From an uncultured bacterium (GTDB lineage: Bacteria; Cyanobacteriota; Vampirovibrionia; Gastranaerophilales; Gastranaerophilaceae), in contig CADCPD010000219.1 of the NCBI GenBank assembly GCA_902803265.1, positions 1 to 9,680 on the forward strand: a DNA stretch of 9,680 bases. Reading direction: 5' to 3'. Positions 1 through 6,078 of the stretch are shown here, piece by piece; the stretch's first letter is position 1, and each line of letters opens with the position of its first letter. Made by a program: the position numbers and the translations under genes. The notes beneath the pieces are model-generated. The model was given only the letters and a program-made list of their open reading frames with translations, made no database searches and was not told the DNA's origin.

Positions 1-339
1 AGAGGAAACGTTAATCGTAACAGACATAAAAAAATCTTAAAATTAGCTAAAGGCTTTATCGGAGCTAGAAGCAGAATTTTTAAAGTAGCAAATATTGCTG
101 TAATGAAAGCTCTTAAATATGCTTACAGAGACAGAAGAGTTACAAAACGCAATATGAGAAGATTATGGATTATCAGAATCAATGCAGCAGTTAGAGAACA
201 AGGAATGAGCTATTCAAGATTTGTTAACGCTTGCAAAAAAGCTGATATTTTGGTTAACAGAAAAATGTTAGCTGATTTAGCAGTTAATGATCCTGAAGCA
301 TTTTCAGTTGTTGTTGAAACAGCTAAAGCTGCTTTATAA
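1..339 (+). CDS. rplT: 50S ribosomal protein L20, 5'-truncated by the window edge
   Basis: The reading frame is open from base 1, so the gene starts outside the window; 112 residues are visible, and L20 is usually about 117, so only around five are missing. L20 binds 23S rRNA early in assembly of the large subunit. The visible part has the very basic N-terminal helix of the family (NRNRHKKILKLAKGF near its start, then GARSRIFKVAN) and the globular C-terminal domain (RRLWIIRINAAVREQGMSYS, later a conserved NRKMLADLA). The ATG at 103 is internal and should not be taken as the start. The gene ends with tandem stops TAATAA and a terminator follows at once, so it is the last gene of its transcript, as in the usual infC-rpmI-rplT operon; the upstream genes are not visible. 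Confidence 0.97.
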   Translation, partial: RGNVNRNRHKKILKLAKGFIGARSRIFKVANIAVMKALKYAYRDRRVTKRNMRRLWIIRINAAVREQGMSYSRFVNACKKADILVNRKMLADLAVNDPEAFSVVVETAKAAL

Positions 340-368
340 TAATTTTTAGGGAAATTAAGAACATTTTT

Positions 369-401
369 AAGAGGTTGAATAAAATCCAACCTCTTTTTTT
401 T
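369..401 (+). terminator. Intrinsic terminator of the rplT transcript
   Basis: A 9-bp perfect stem (AAGAGGTTG at 369-377 pairing with CAACCTCTT at 387-395), a 9-nt loop and a run of T to 401, 30 nt after the rplT stop. On the minus strand the hairpin is followed by A-rich sequence, so it should work only for rplT and not for the convergent gpi gene. Confidence 0.9.
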
Positions 402-417
402 ACGTTATTTTATTATT

Positions 418-437
418 TAAATTAGTAAACTAATTTA
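418..437. repeat. Short AT-rich palindrome just after the gpi stop
   Basis: Arms TAAATTAGT (418-426) and ACTAATTTA (429-437) are perfect inverted repeats around a central AA, 3 nt beyond the gpi stop codon. It could fold as a weak hairpin at the 3' end of gpi mRNA, but no T-tract follows in the minus direction, so it is not a standard intrinsic terminator. It may be only AT-rich chance. Confidence 0.35.
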
Positions 438-440
438 GTC

Positions 441-1925
441 TTAGCGACCAGGAATTACATTATATTTTTCATAATCAGCTTCCATTTTTGGTCTGTTTAT
501 TTCAAGAGCTTCATAAATATCTTCTTTTTTTATTTTAAATTTTTTCTTATATGTTTCAACATTAAATTGAACAACTTCCGGATACTGAATATAAACATCG
601 TGTCTGGTTTTCTTATTCAAAGCTCTACGCATACAGCCCATGAACACTGTTTCAAAGTGTTTTGTTTGTATATATTCCCCAATAGCTTCAGGTTTTATAG
701 AATTACCTTCAACAGCAAGAGATTCTATTATCATAGGATTTTCAGATGCATAAGTATCTCTTATTGCTGCAGTATAATGTTTATAATTTAAAGAAACATC
801 AGGATCGATTGTTGTCATAACTACATAGTATTTTTTTCTATTTTTATGATTATAAAGACCTTCTGTTGCATAATGCATACTATCAGGAGCTTTTGAGGCA
901 GTAAAATCAAAATCTTTCAAAGATTCAAGATAAAGTTGTTTAGCCCAATTTTCTCCGCCTTGTTCAAAAAATCTTCCAAAATATTGTTGATAAATAATAT
1001 TATAACCTTTATTTCTTGCATATACATTAAACATTGCATTTTTCATTGCTGAATTACTGTCAATATTGTCCATTCTCGTGTAATTATTTGATATGCGTTG
1101 AGCTGATGATAAAATTCTTTCTGTGTAACCTTTCGGAATTCCTGCATATGCAAGAACAAATAAACCTGCATCATCAAACATAGAATATCTTCCGCCAACA
1201 CCATCATGAATATATAAATTCTGAATATAATTAGGATTATTTCTTATTTGCATTCTTAAATTATCATCTTTAGCAAATTTATCGGTACAAATTGCAAAAT
1301 GTTTTTGAGCCATATTTCTTGCATCTTTTGGTCTTACATCTTGAGATATATAATAATCTATTAATTTTTGTTCAAATCTTTTGAACGCATCTTGAGTTTC
1401 AAACGTTGTACCTGATTTTGTTACAACCAAAAAATTCAAATTTTGAATCCCTACTCTTGTATTATTAATAAAATTATTAAAACTCATTGGGTCGATATCA
1501 GAGTAAAAATAAACATCTCCGTTATTTTGACCTGTCATATTTAATAAAAATTCGGCAGTATGCTTAGAACCACCAATTCCAAGAACAACAAGTGGTCTTT
1601 GAAGGAGACCTTGTCTTGATTTTAGAGTATTTGCTTGTGCATAAATTTCATCTAAATGTCCATTTAATTGTTCTCTTGGTAATGAAACCCATTTTAAATA
1701 CTGTTCTGTTTTATCTTTTCTTGAATTAAAATCACCTAAAACCTTTTTCATAACTTCTTTATTTTTAGAATAGAATTTTGCAAAACTATCTCCTTTTTTT
1801 GAAAGTGAATATTCATCAGAATAATCTGACTTAACAATTTCTGTCGAATGAATATGAGGATTATCATAAGCTAATTTATCTAAATCGGCATCTATCATTG
1901 CCGCACCTAATAATTCCAATAACAT
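441..1925 (-). CDS. pgi: Glucose-6-phosphate isomerase
   Basis: Cytosolic enzyme interconverting glucose 6-phosphate and fructose 6-phosphate in glycolysis and gluconeogenesis. The 494-residue protein has the two SIS-type sugar-phosphate-binding halves. Visible family marks are VLGIGGSKH (114-122), VTKSGTTFET (168-177, phosphate loop) and GGRYSMFDDAGLFVLAYAGIP (244-264). In the second half, ENWAKQLYLES (325-335) matches the usual WxKQLxxES block, with Glu334 in the catalytic-base position. His351 (SMHYATEG) and the lysines of NVETYKKKF (455-463) match the ring-opening His and the C-terminal catalytic Lys by position. The C-terminal third is divergent from common bacterial enzymes. Start choice: AAGGAG lies 10 nt upstream (1936-1941). 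The gene converges on rplT and diverges from the U32 gene. It is more GPI-like than like a bifunctional phosphoglucose/phosphomannose isomerase, because the SGTT and GGRYS blocks are intact. Confidence 0.93.
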   Translation of the reverse strand: MLLELLGAAMIDADLDKLAYDNPHIHSTEIVKSDYSDEYSLSKKGDSFAKFYSKNKEVMKKVLGDFNSRKDKTEQYLKWVSLPREQLNGHLDEIYAQANTLKSRQGLLQRPLVVLGIGGSKHTAEFLLNMTGQNNGDVYFYSDIDPMSFNNFINNTRVGIQNLNFLVVTKSGTTFETQDAFKRFEQKLIDYYISQDVRPKDARNMAQKHFAICTDKFAKDDNLRMQIRNNPNYIQNLYIHDGVGGRYSMFDDAGLFVLAYAGIPKGYTERILSSAQRISNNYTRMDNIDSNSAMKNAMFNVYARNKGYNIIYQQYFGRFFEQGGENWAKQLYLESLKDFDFTASKAPDSMHYATEGLYNHKNRKKYYVVMTTIDPDVSLNYKHYTAAIRDTYASENPMIIESLAVEGNSIKPEAIGEYIQTKHFETVFMGCMRRALNKKTRHDVYIQYPEVVQFNVETYKKKFKIKKEDIYEALEINRPKMEADYEKYNVIPGR

Positions 1926-1951
1926 AATTTATATACTCCTTTTTATTTAAT

Positions 1952-1983
1952 ATTATCATAATTGTTAAAAAAAATCTTTTAAG
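1952..1983 (-). promoter_or_regulatory. Possible promoter of pgi
   Basis: In the 71-bp gap between divergent pgi and the U32 gene, the minus strand carries TATGAT (1960-1955), overlapping an alternative GATAAT (1957-1952). These are five-of-six matches to the -10 box. The -35 region is poor (CTTAAA at 1983-1978). A -10 here would leave a leader of about 23 nt containing the AAGGAG ribosome site. The region is very AT-rich, so this is tentative. Confidence 0.3.
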
Positions 1984-1990
1984 TTAAAAT
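1962..1990 (+). promoter_or_regulatory. Probable promoter of the U32-yqeG unit
   Basis: TTGTTA (1962-1967, four of six for -35) and TAAAAT (1985-1990, five of six for -10) are separated by 17 bp. A start 6-7 nt after the -10 falls at about 1997, the first base of the downstream ATG. No Shine-Dalgarno sequence precedes that ATG, which fits a leaderless transcript. Confidence 0.45.
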
Positions 1991-1996
1991 AAAAAT

Positions 1997-3238
1997 ATGA
2001 AGAAACCCGAATTATTATTACCCGCAGGTAATATAGAAAAACTTGATTATGCAATACAATACGGTGCTGATGCCGTATATTTGGGCGTTGTTGATTTTAG
2101 CCTACGCGCAATGCGAAAAGGAGAATTAATAACACTTGAAAACCTTAAAAATGCGATAGATTTAGCACATGAACATAACGTAAAAGCATATTTAACATTA
2201 AATATATTTGCTTTTAATAATGATATTAAATTGCTTGAACAAGCAATGGACAAAATTATTGAAAGCAATCCTGATGCAATAATTTTAAGTGACTTGGGTG
2301 TATTTAACGTTGTAAGAAGATACATGCCGGATACTCCAATTCATGTAAGCACTCAAACAAATACGCTAAATTATGAAGCAGTAAAATTCTGGAAAGAAAT
2401 GGGAGCGCAAAGGGTAATTTTAGCGAGGGAATTGCCGATAAAAGATGTAAAAGAAATAAAAGAACAAGTTCCTAATATAGAATTGGAAGTTTTTGTTCAT
2501 GGTTCACAATGCGTATCTTTCTCGGGAAGATGCTTATTGAGTGATTACATGACTTATGGCGAAAGAAAAGCAAATCACGGAAACTGTGCTCAACCTTGCA
2601 GATGGAGTTATAAACTTGTAGAAGAAACCCGCCCCGGACAATATTATGAAATAAATCAGGACGACAGAGGAACCCATATTCTAAGTCCGAAAGATTTATG
2701 CCTTGTAGAATATTTGAGAGAATTAATTGACGCAGGGGTTGATTCTCTAAAAATAGAAGGAAGAACAAAAAGTCTTTACTACGTTTCAGCGGTAACAAAA
2801 GCATACAGAGCTGCTATTGATGAAGTATTTGAAAATCAAAACTGCGATTTACATAAATATTATGAAGAACTTAAAAAAGTAGGTAACAGAGGATACACTC
2901 AAGGCTTTTATCTTGGCAATAACAATAGCGAAAGCTATAGCTACGAAATATCAAAAGGTCTTGCAGGCGCTGACTTTTTATGCGAATTTTGGGATAAAAA
3001 AGATGACATGTATCTTGTAAAAACCAAAAATAAATTTTTAAAAGGACAGGAAATAGAAATCATCACTCCTGATGAACAATATTTTACATATGCAATTAAA
3101 ATAATAAGTAAGAAAACAAATGAAGAATTAGAAGTTGCAAATACAAACGACGAACTATACATAAAATTTGAAAGAGAACCAAAAAATTACAAATACGCAT
3201 TAGCAAGAACAAAGGAAATAAAAAATCATGATACTTAA
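1997..3238 (+). CDS. U32-family protein (TrhP/YegQ-like, annotated 'peptidase U32')
   Basis: 413 residues. The N-terminal half begins with PELLLPAGNIEKLDYAIQYGADAVYLG, the first strand-loop of the U32 TIM-barrel-like fold. The family signature is at 164-182: EVFVHGSQC, then SGRCLLS. Cysteines at 172, 179, 197, 201 and 235 (PKDLC) include those expected to hold the [4Fe-4S] cluster of this family. The block DAGVDSLKIEGRTKSLYYV (246-263) is also typical. Although listed as peptidases, studied members (E. coli TrhP/YegQ, RlhA; Bacillus TrhP1/TrhP2) hydroxylate RNA uridine or cytidine using prephenate, so tRNA U34 hydroxylation is the likely role here; that is inference from family. The C-terminal 100 residues look like the beta-barrel extension seen in TrhP-type proteins. 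The gene lacks a visible ribosome-binding site and overlaps the yqeG start by 11 nt. Confidence 0.9.
   Translation: MKKPELLLPAGNIEKLDYAIQYGADAVYLGVVDFSLRAMRKGELITLENLKNAIDLAHEHNVKAYLTLNIFAFNNDIKLLEQAMDKIIESNPDAIILSDLGVFNVVRRYMPDTPIHVSTQTNTLNYEAVKFWKEMGAQRVILARELPIKDVKEIKEQVPNIELEVFVHGSQCVSFSGRCLLSDYMTYGERKANHGNCAQPCRWSYKLVEETRPGQYYEINQDDRGTHILSPKDLCLVEYLRELIDAGVDSLKIEGRTKSLYYVSAVTKAYRAAIDEVFENQNCDLHKYYEELKKVGNRGYTQGFYLGNNNSESYSYEISKGLAGADFLCEFWDKKDDMYLVKTKNKFLKGQEIEIITPDEQYFTYAIKIISKKTNEELEVANTNDELYIKFEREPKNYKYALARTKEIKNHDT
3211..3216 (+). promoter_or_regulatory. Ribosome-binding site of yqeG inside the U32 gene
   Basis: AAAGGA lies 11 nt before the ATG at 3228, within the last codons of the U32 gene. 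It supports the ATG that overlaps the upstream stop and suggests coupled translation of the two proteins. Confidence 0.55.
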
Positions 3239-3707
3239 ACCGGATTACAATTTAAAAAATATATACGAAATAACCCCTCAAATGCTTTTAGATATGGGAA
3301 TAAAAGCAATGTTTGTAGACCTTGACAGTACCACAATGGTTTCTAAATCCGGAAAATTCACAAAAGAAACTCTTGAATGGTTTGAACAATTCAGAAAAGA
3401 TTTTTATATAGCTATAGTAACAAATAACAAAAATCCTGAATATACAAAAAATGCAAAAAAATCTGTTAAATTCAGAATTATAGAAGATGCCCACAAACCA
3501 TGGACAAAAAAGATTAAAACATTGATAAAACAATTATTTATGGAACCAAAAGATGTTGTTATTATTGGTGACAGACCACTAACAGATATTCTTGTAGGTA
3601 AATTATGCGGAACAAGAACAATTCTTGTAGGTTCAATCAATGAAAATGAAAATACACCTACAAAATTTGTAAGATTTTTGGAAAGACTTACTATTCGGAA
3701 CTTTTAA
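3228..3707 (+). CDS. yqeG: YqeG-family HAD-IIIA phosphatase
   Basis: 159 residues, close to the usual length of the family. HAD motifs are in order: motif I FVDLDSTT (29-36, nucleophile Asp31 and acid/base Asp33), motif II VTNN (64-67), the conserved Lys90 in AHKPW, and motif III/IV GDRPLTDIL (114-122) with Asp115 and Asp120 for magnesium. The arrangement AHKPW...GDRPLTDI is characteristic of YqeG rather than of other HAD-IIIA enzymes such as histidinol phosphatase. Related proteins include a phosphatidylglycerophosphate phosphatase in plants and yeast (Gep4/PGPP1) and the Bacillus protein linked to ribosome-related genes; the true substrate here is unknown. The first motif has DLDST where many relatives have DLDNT, which still satisfies DxDxT. 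The gene overlaps the U32 gene by 11 nt and is likely cotranscribed with it. No terminator with a T-run follows. Confidence 0.9.
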   Translation: MILKPDYNLKNIYEITPQMLLDMGIKAMFVDLDSTTMVSKSGKFTKETLEWFEQFRKDFYIAIVTNNKNPEYTKNAKKSVKFRIIEDAHKPWTKKIKTLIKQLFMEPKDVVIIGDRPLTDILVGKLCGTRTILVGSINENENTPTKFVRFLERLTIRNF

Positions 3708-3728
3708 TTAAAACTTATAAAGACTAAC

Positions 3729-3756
3729 TTGATTATTTATTATTTTGTTATATCAT
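3729..3756 (+). promoter_or_regulatory. Possible promoter of the Thr/Asn-rich protein gene
   Basis: TTGATT (3729-3734) and TATCAT (3751-3756) with a 16-bp spacer resemble sigma-70 boxes. Transcription would begin near 3763, placing the hairpin 3765-3790 at the very 5' end of the mRNA. It is also possible that the gene is read through from yqeG, since no terminator lies between them. Confidence 0.35.
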
Positions 3757-3801
3757 TACATGGTGGGCCTAATGAATAAAATTTAGGCTCAAAATAACAA
3801 A
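3744..3801 (+). repeat. Nested inverted repeats upstream of the Thr/Asn-rich protein gene
   Basis: Inner stem: GGGCCTAA (3765-3772) with TTAGGCTC (3783-3790), 8 bp with one G-T pair and a 10-nt loop. Outer stem: TTTGTTAT (3744-3751) with ATAACAAA (3794-3801), 8 perfect pairs. Between the stems are 13 nt on the 5' side and only 3 nt on the 3' side. No T-run follows the inner hairpin, so it is not a terminator. It could be a leader RNA element, an mRNA-stabilising 5' hairpin or a protein-binding site. It matches no riboswitch class I can recognise. The inner stem is the only GC-rich patch in this gap. Confidence 0.5.
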
Positions 3802-3828
3802 TTCAAATATTAATAGAAAGGCAAATAA

Positions 3829-4137
3829 ATGGGAACTCCCGTAACAAAAGCTACAATATCAACATCATCTGTAACAAGTACAAATACAAAAACAGCGACA
3901 AAAACAAATACAAACAGAAATACCACAACAGGACAATCAACTAATACTAAAAATAAAACAAATAAAACAACTTCAAATCAAAATGTTCAAAAAAACGGCA
4001 CTAAAAAAAGACATTATTCTATCGGTCCTGACGGAAGAAAAATAGATGTAACAAGCATTTTTGAAGAAATCGAAAGAGAATCTAAAAAGAATATAGAAGA
4101 ACACGATAAATTTATAAAAGAAATGTTCGAGCTATAA
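3829..4137 (+). CDS. Hypothetical Thr/Asn/Lys-rich small protein
   Basis: I do not recognise the family. The 102-residue product has two parts. Residues 1-60 are low-complexity: 20 Thr and 10 Asn plus Ser, Lys and Gln, with almost no hydrophobic residues, so most likely disordered. Residues 61-102 look structured: YSIGPDGRKIDVTSIFEEI followed by a highly charged helix ending KFIKEMFEL, which could form an amphipathic or coiled-coil helix. There is no signal peptide, membrane segment or Cys. Evidence that it is a real gene: ribosome site AGAAAGG (3815-3821) 7 nt before the ATG, a terminator 10 nt after the stop, and a C-terminal part that is not low-complexity. The coding sequence is extremely A-rich with repeated ACAAATACAAA-like words, so length variation by slippage is plausible. 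The C-terminal module could be a docking or assembly segment, but no function is assigned. Confidence 0.75.
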   Translation: MGTPVTKATISTSSVTSTNTKTATKTNTNRNTTTGQSTNTKNKTNKTTSNQNVQKNGTKKRHYSIGPDGRKIDVTSIFEEIERESKKNIEEHDKFIKEMFEL

Positions 4138-4147
4138 ATTAATAAAC

Positions 4148-4183
4148 AAAAAAGATTTTAGAAAAATTTCTAAAATCTTTTTT
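4148..4183. terminator. Bidirectional terminator between the Thr/Asn-rich gene and prmA
   Basis: A 15-bp perfect stem (4148-4162 with 4169-4183) around a 6-nt loop, flanked by A-run on the left and T-run on the right. It lies between convergent genes, 10 nt after the plus-strand stop and 22 nt after the prmA stop, and can serve both directions. Confidence 0.9.
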
Positions 4184-4205
4184 AATATATGGACACAAAA
4201 CTAAT

Positions 4206-5120
4206 TTACGAACCCTTTTTTACAACGAAAGAAGTCCATTGATCCTGATGAAGTTCTTCAATGATATTTAAATTATTGTTATTTATTGCTTCAATAACAA
4301 CGGGTTTCTTCTCATCAAGAATACCGCTTAATGATAAATAAGCGTCGTCTTTCATCAGATTTTTTAAATCACCCATAATTTCTGCCAAAACATTATGCAA
4401 AATGTTTGCACAAACAAAATCAAATTTTTGAGAAATTTTATCAGCCGTATTAAGTTCAAAAATAATATCTGGACATTTGTTTAAAACAGCATTATCAATA
4501 GCGGTTTGAATAACGGTTTCGTCATTGTCGCAACCGTAAACATAATTTGCACCAAGTTTTTTTGCTAAAATAGATAAAATCCCCGAACCCATACCAATAT
4601 CAGCAACATCAGCATTTTTTTGCATATATTTTTCAAGATGTTTCATGCAAAGCTGCGTTGTCTGATGAGTACCTGTTCCAAAAGCACAACCTGGATCAAG
4701 TTCAATTATTATTTCATTTTCTTTAGGTTCATAATCAATCCACGTCGGAACAACTGTTATTTTGTCTGTAATATGGGTTACATCCCATTTTTCTTTCCAT
4801 TTTTTAGACCAGTCTTCATTTTCTATTTTTGTTACGTTAAAATCCCAACTGCCTAAATCTTCTTCACTAAATCCATTAGATATCATTAGCTTTCTTGCGT
4901 TTTGCAAGCGTTCAGCAACGTTTTCATTATCTTTTATAAACGCCTTTAAAGTACCTTTTGTAGTGGAAATCATCTCCAAATCTTTGTAAGCTTCTTCTTC
5001 TAAAATAACTCCGTCACAATCAAAAGTTTCAAAGCACATGTTTGAAATTTCATCTTCCATATCAGGATTTATGACTATTCTTAATTCGTAATATTGTTCT
5101 TGATTATTCAACGAATTCAC
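4206..5120 (-). CDS. prmA: Ribosomal protein L11 methyltransferase
   Basis: S-adenosylmethionine-dependent enzyme that trimethylates amino groups of ribosomal protein L11. The 304 residues match the usual length. The N-terminal substrate-recognition domain (about 1-100) ends in the family block EDWSKKWKEKW (102-112). The methyltransferase domain carries LDPGCAFGTGTHQTT (141-155), which is diagnostic for PrmA, then motif I ADIGMGSGIL (173-182; usually DVGCGSG), the acidic loop CDND (197-200), motif IV CANIL (237-241) and LSGIL (264-268). It is the third gene of the accD-accA-prmA unit. Its GTG start at 5118-5120 overlaps the accA end by 17 nt, and no strong ribosome site is visible. A TTG at 5109-5111, preceded by GGGTG, is an alternative start that would shorten the protein by three residues. 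Translation coupled to accA is likely either way. Confidence 0.92.
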   Translation of the reverse strand: MNSLNNQEQYYELRIVINPDMEDEISNMCFETFDCDGVILEEEAYKDLEMISTTKGTLKAFIKDNENVAERLQNARKLMISNGFSEEDLGSWDFNVTKIENEDWSKKWKEKWDVTHITDKITVVPTWIDYEPKENEIIIELDPGCAFGTGTHQTTQLCMKHLEKYMQKNADVADIGMGSGILSILAKKLGANYVYGCDNDETVIQTAIDNAVLNKCPDIIFELNTADKISQKFDFVCANILHNVLAEIMGDLKNLMKDDAYLSLSGILDEKKPVVIEAINNNNLNIIEELHQDQWTSFVVKKGS

Positions 5121-6054
5121 CCATTACTCTGTATTTATTGTATCTTTGTTCTTTAAGCTTTGAAGCTGACATTTTAGAATATTTTTTCAAACTTTCCAAT
5201 ATAGATTTTTTAAGATTATCTGCCATTTCCTGATGATTATTGTGTGCACCACCCATAGGTTCTTTTACAATACCATCAATAATATTCAATTTTAATAAGT
5301 CCTGAGCAGAAATTTTAAGCGCTTCGGCCGCAGTAGCAGCAAGGGAAGCATCTCTCCAAAGAATTGAAGCACAACCTTCCGGAGAAATCACTGTATAATA
5401 AGCATATTCAAGCATTAAAACTTCATTTGCTACAGCAATACCTAAAGCTCCGCCGCTGCAACCTTCACCTGTAATAACAGAAATTACGGGAACTTTTAAT
5501 TTTGCCATATCTCTTAAATTCATAGCAATTGCAATACCTTGACCGGTTGCTTCTGCTGAAACTCCCGGATATGCCCCCGGTGTATCCACTAAAGTTACAA
5601 TCGGAATACCGAATTTGCTTGCGTGTTCAAATAATCTCATAGCTTTTCTGTAGCCTTGAGGTTGAGGCATTCCAAAATTATACTCAAGATTTTCTTTTGT
5701 ATTTTTACCTTTTTGTGTACCGACAAACATAATAGGTTTTCCGTCAAGTTTTGCCAAACCGCCTATTATTGATCTATCGTCACAACCCATTCTATCGCCA
5801 TGAAATTCTATAAAATCTTCACACATTAGATCCATGTATTCTAAAAAATTTGGTCTGTCAGAATGTCTTGTAATTAGTAATTTATCTTCAATACTCAATT
5901 TTGAATATAATTCATTTTGATATTCTTCTGCTTGTTTTTCAAAAGATTCTATTTCTTTTTCTAAATTCATTCCTGACTCCAAACTCAATTTTTTTAATTC
6001 ATCAATTTTTGCGTATATAGCTTTTATAGGTTTTTCAAACTTTAAGTCTGTCAT
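5104..6054 (-). CDS. accA: Acetyl-CoA carboxylase carboxyltransferase subunit alpha
   Basis: One half of the carboxyltransferase that transfers carboxyl from carboxybiotin to acetyl-CoA, giving malonyl-CoA for fatty acid synthesis; works as an AccA2-AccD2 tetramer in the cytosol. Numbered from the chosen ATG (316 residues), it has the N-terminal helical segment (1-55), RHSDRP (63-68), EFHGDR (83-88), PQPQGYRKA (131-139), DTPGAYPG (157-164), the crotonase-fold oxyanion region GEGCSGGALG (196-205), SPEGCASILWRDA (224-236) and the C-terminal IDGIVKEPMGGAH (259-271). Start choice: the frame can be extended to a TTG at 6070-6072, adding six residues, but the ATG at 6052-6054 has AGCAGG 5 nt upstream and begins MTDLKFEKPI, a typical AccA opening. 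The gap to the accD stop is then 24 nt. The 3' end overlaps prmA. Confidence 0.97.
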   Translation of the reverse strand: MTDLKFEKPIKAIYAKIDELKKLSLESGMNLEKEIESFEKQAEEYQNELYSKLSIEDKLLITRHSDRPNFLEYMDLMCEDFIEFHGDRMGCDDRSIIGGLAKLDGKPIMFVGTQKGKNTKENLEYNFGMPQPQGYRKAMRLFEHASKFGIPIVTLVDTPGAYPGVSAEATGQGIAIAMNLRDMAKLKVPVISVITGEGCSGGALGIAVANEVLMLEYAYYTVISPEGCASILWRDASLAATAAEALKISAQDLLKLNIIDGIVKEPMGGAHNNHQEMADNLKKSILESLKKYSKMSASKLKEQRYNKYRVMGEFVE

Positions 6055-6078
6055 AACAACCTGCTTTCTCAAAAGTAA

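Noticed and set aside
103..339. ATG at 103 as the start of a 78-residue protein.
   Set aside because: The same frame is open to base 1 and encodes the conserved N-terminal part of L20.
418..437. Palindrome after pgi as an intrinsic terminator.
   Set aside because: No T-run follows in the minus direction and the stem is purely AT-rich.
567..791. Open frame opposite pgi, and similar frames at 2047-2325, 2472-2804, 3288-3640, 4620-4989 and 8287-8598.
   Set aside because: Each lies fully within a recognised gene, has no family match that I can see and has composition expected from reading the other frame.
3708..3828. A tRNA or small structured RNA gene between yqeG and the next gene.
   Set aside because: There is no cloverleaf, T-loop or known small RNA core; the pairing is better described as a leader or operator structure.
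3860..3930. Repeated ACAAATACAAA-like words as a tandem repeat or CRISPR-like array.
   Set aside because: They are irregularly spaced and explained by alternating Thr, Asn and Lys codons in one gene.
6055..6072. TTG start giving accA six extra residues.
   Set aside because: The ATG at 6052-6054 has AGCAGG close upstream and opens with a typical AccA N-terminus.
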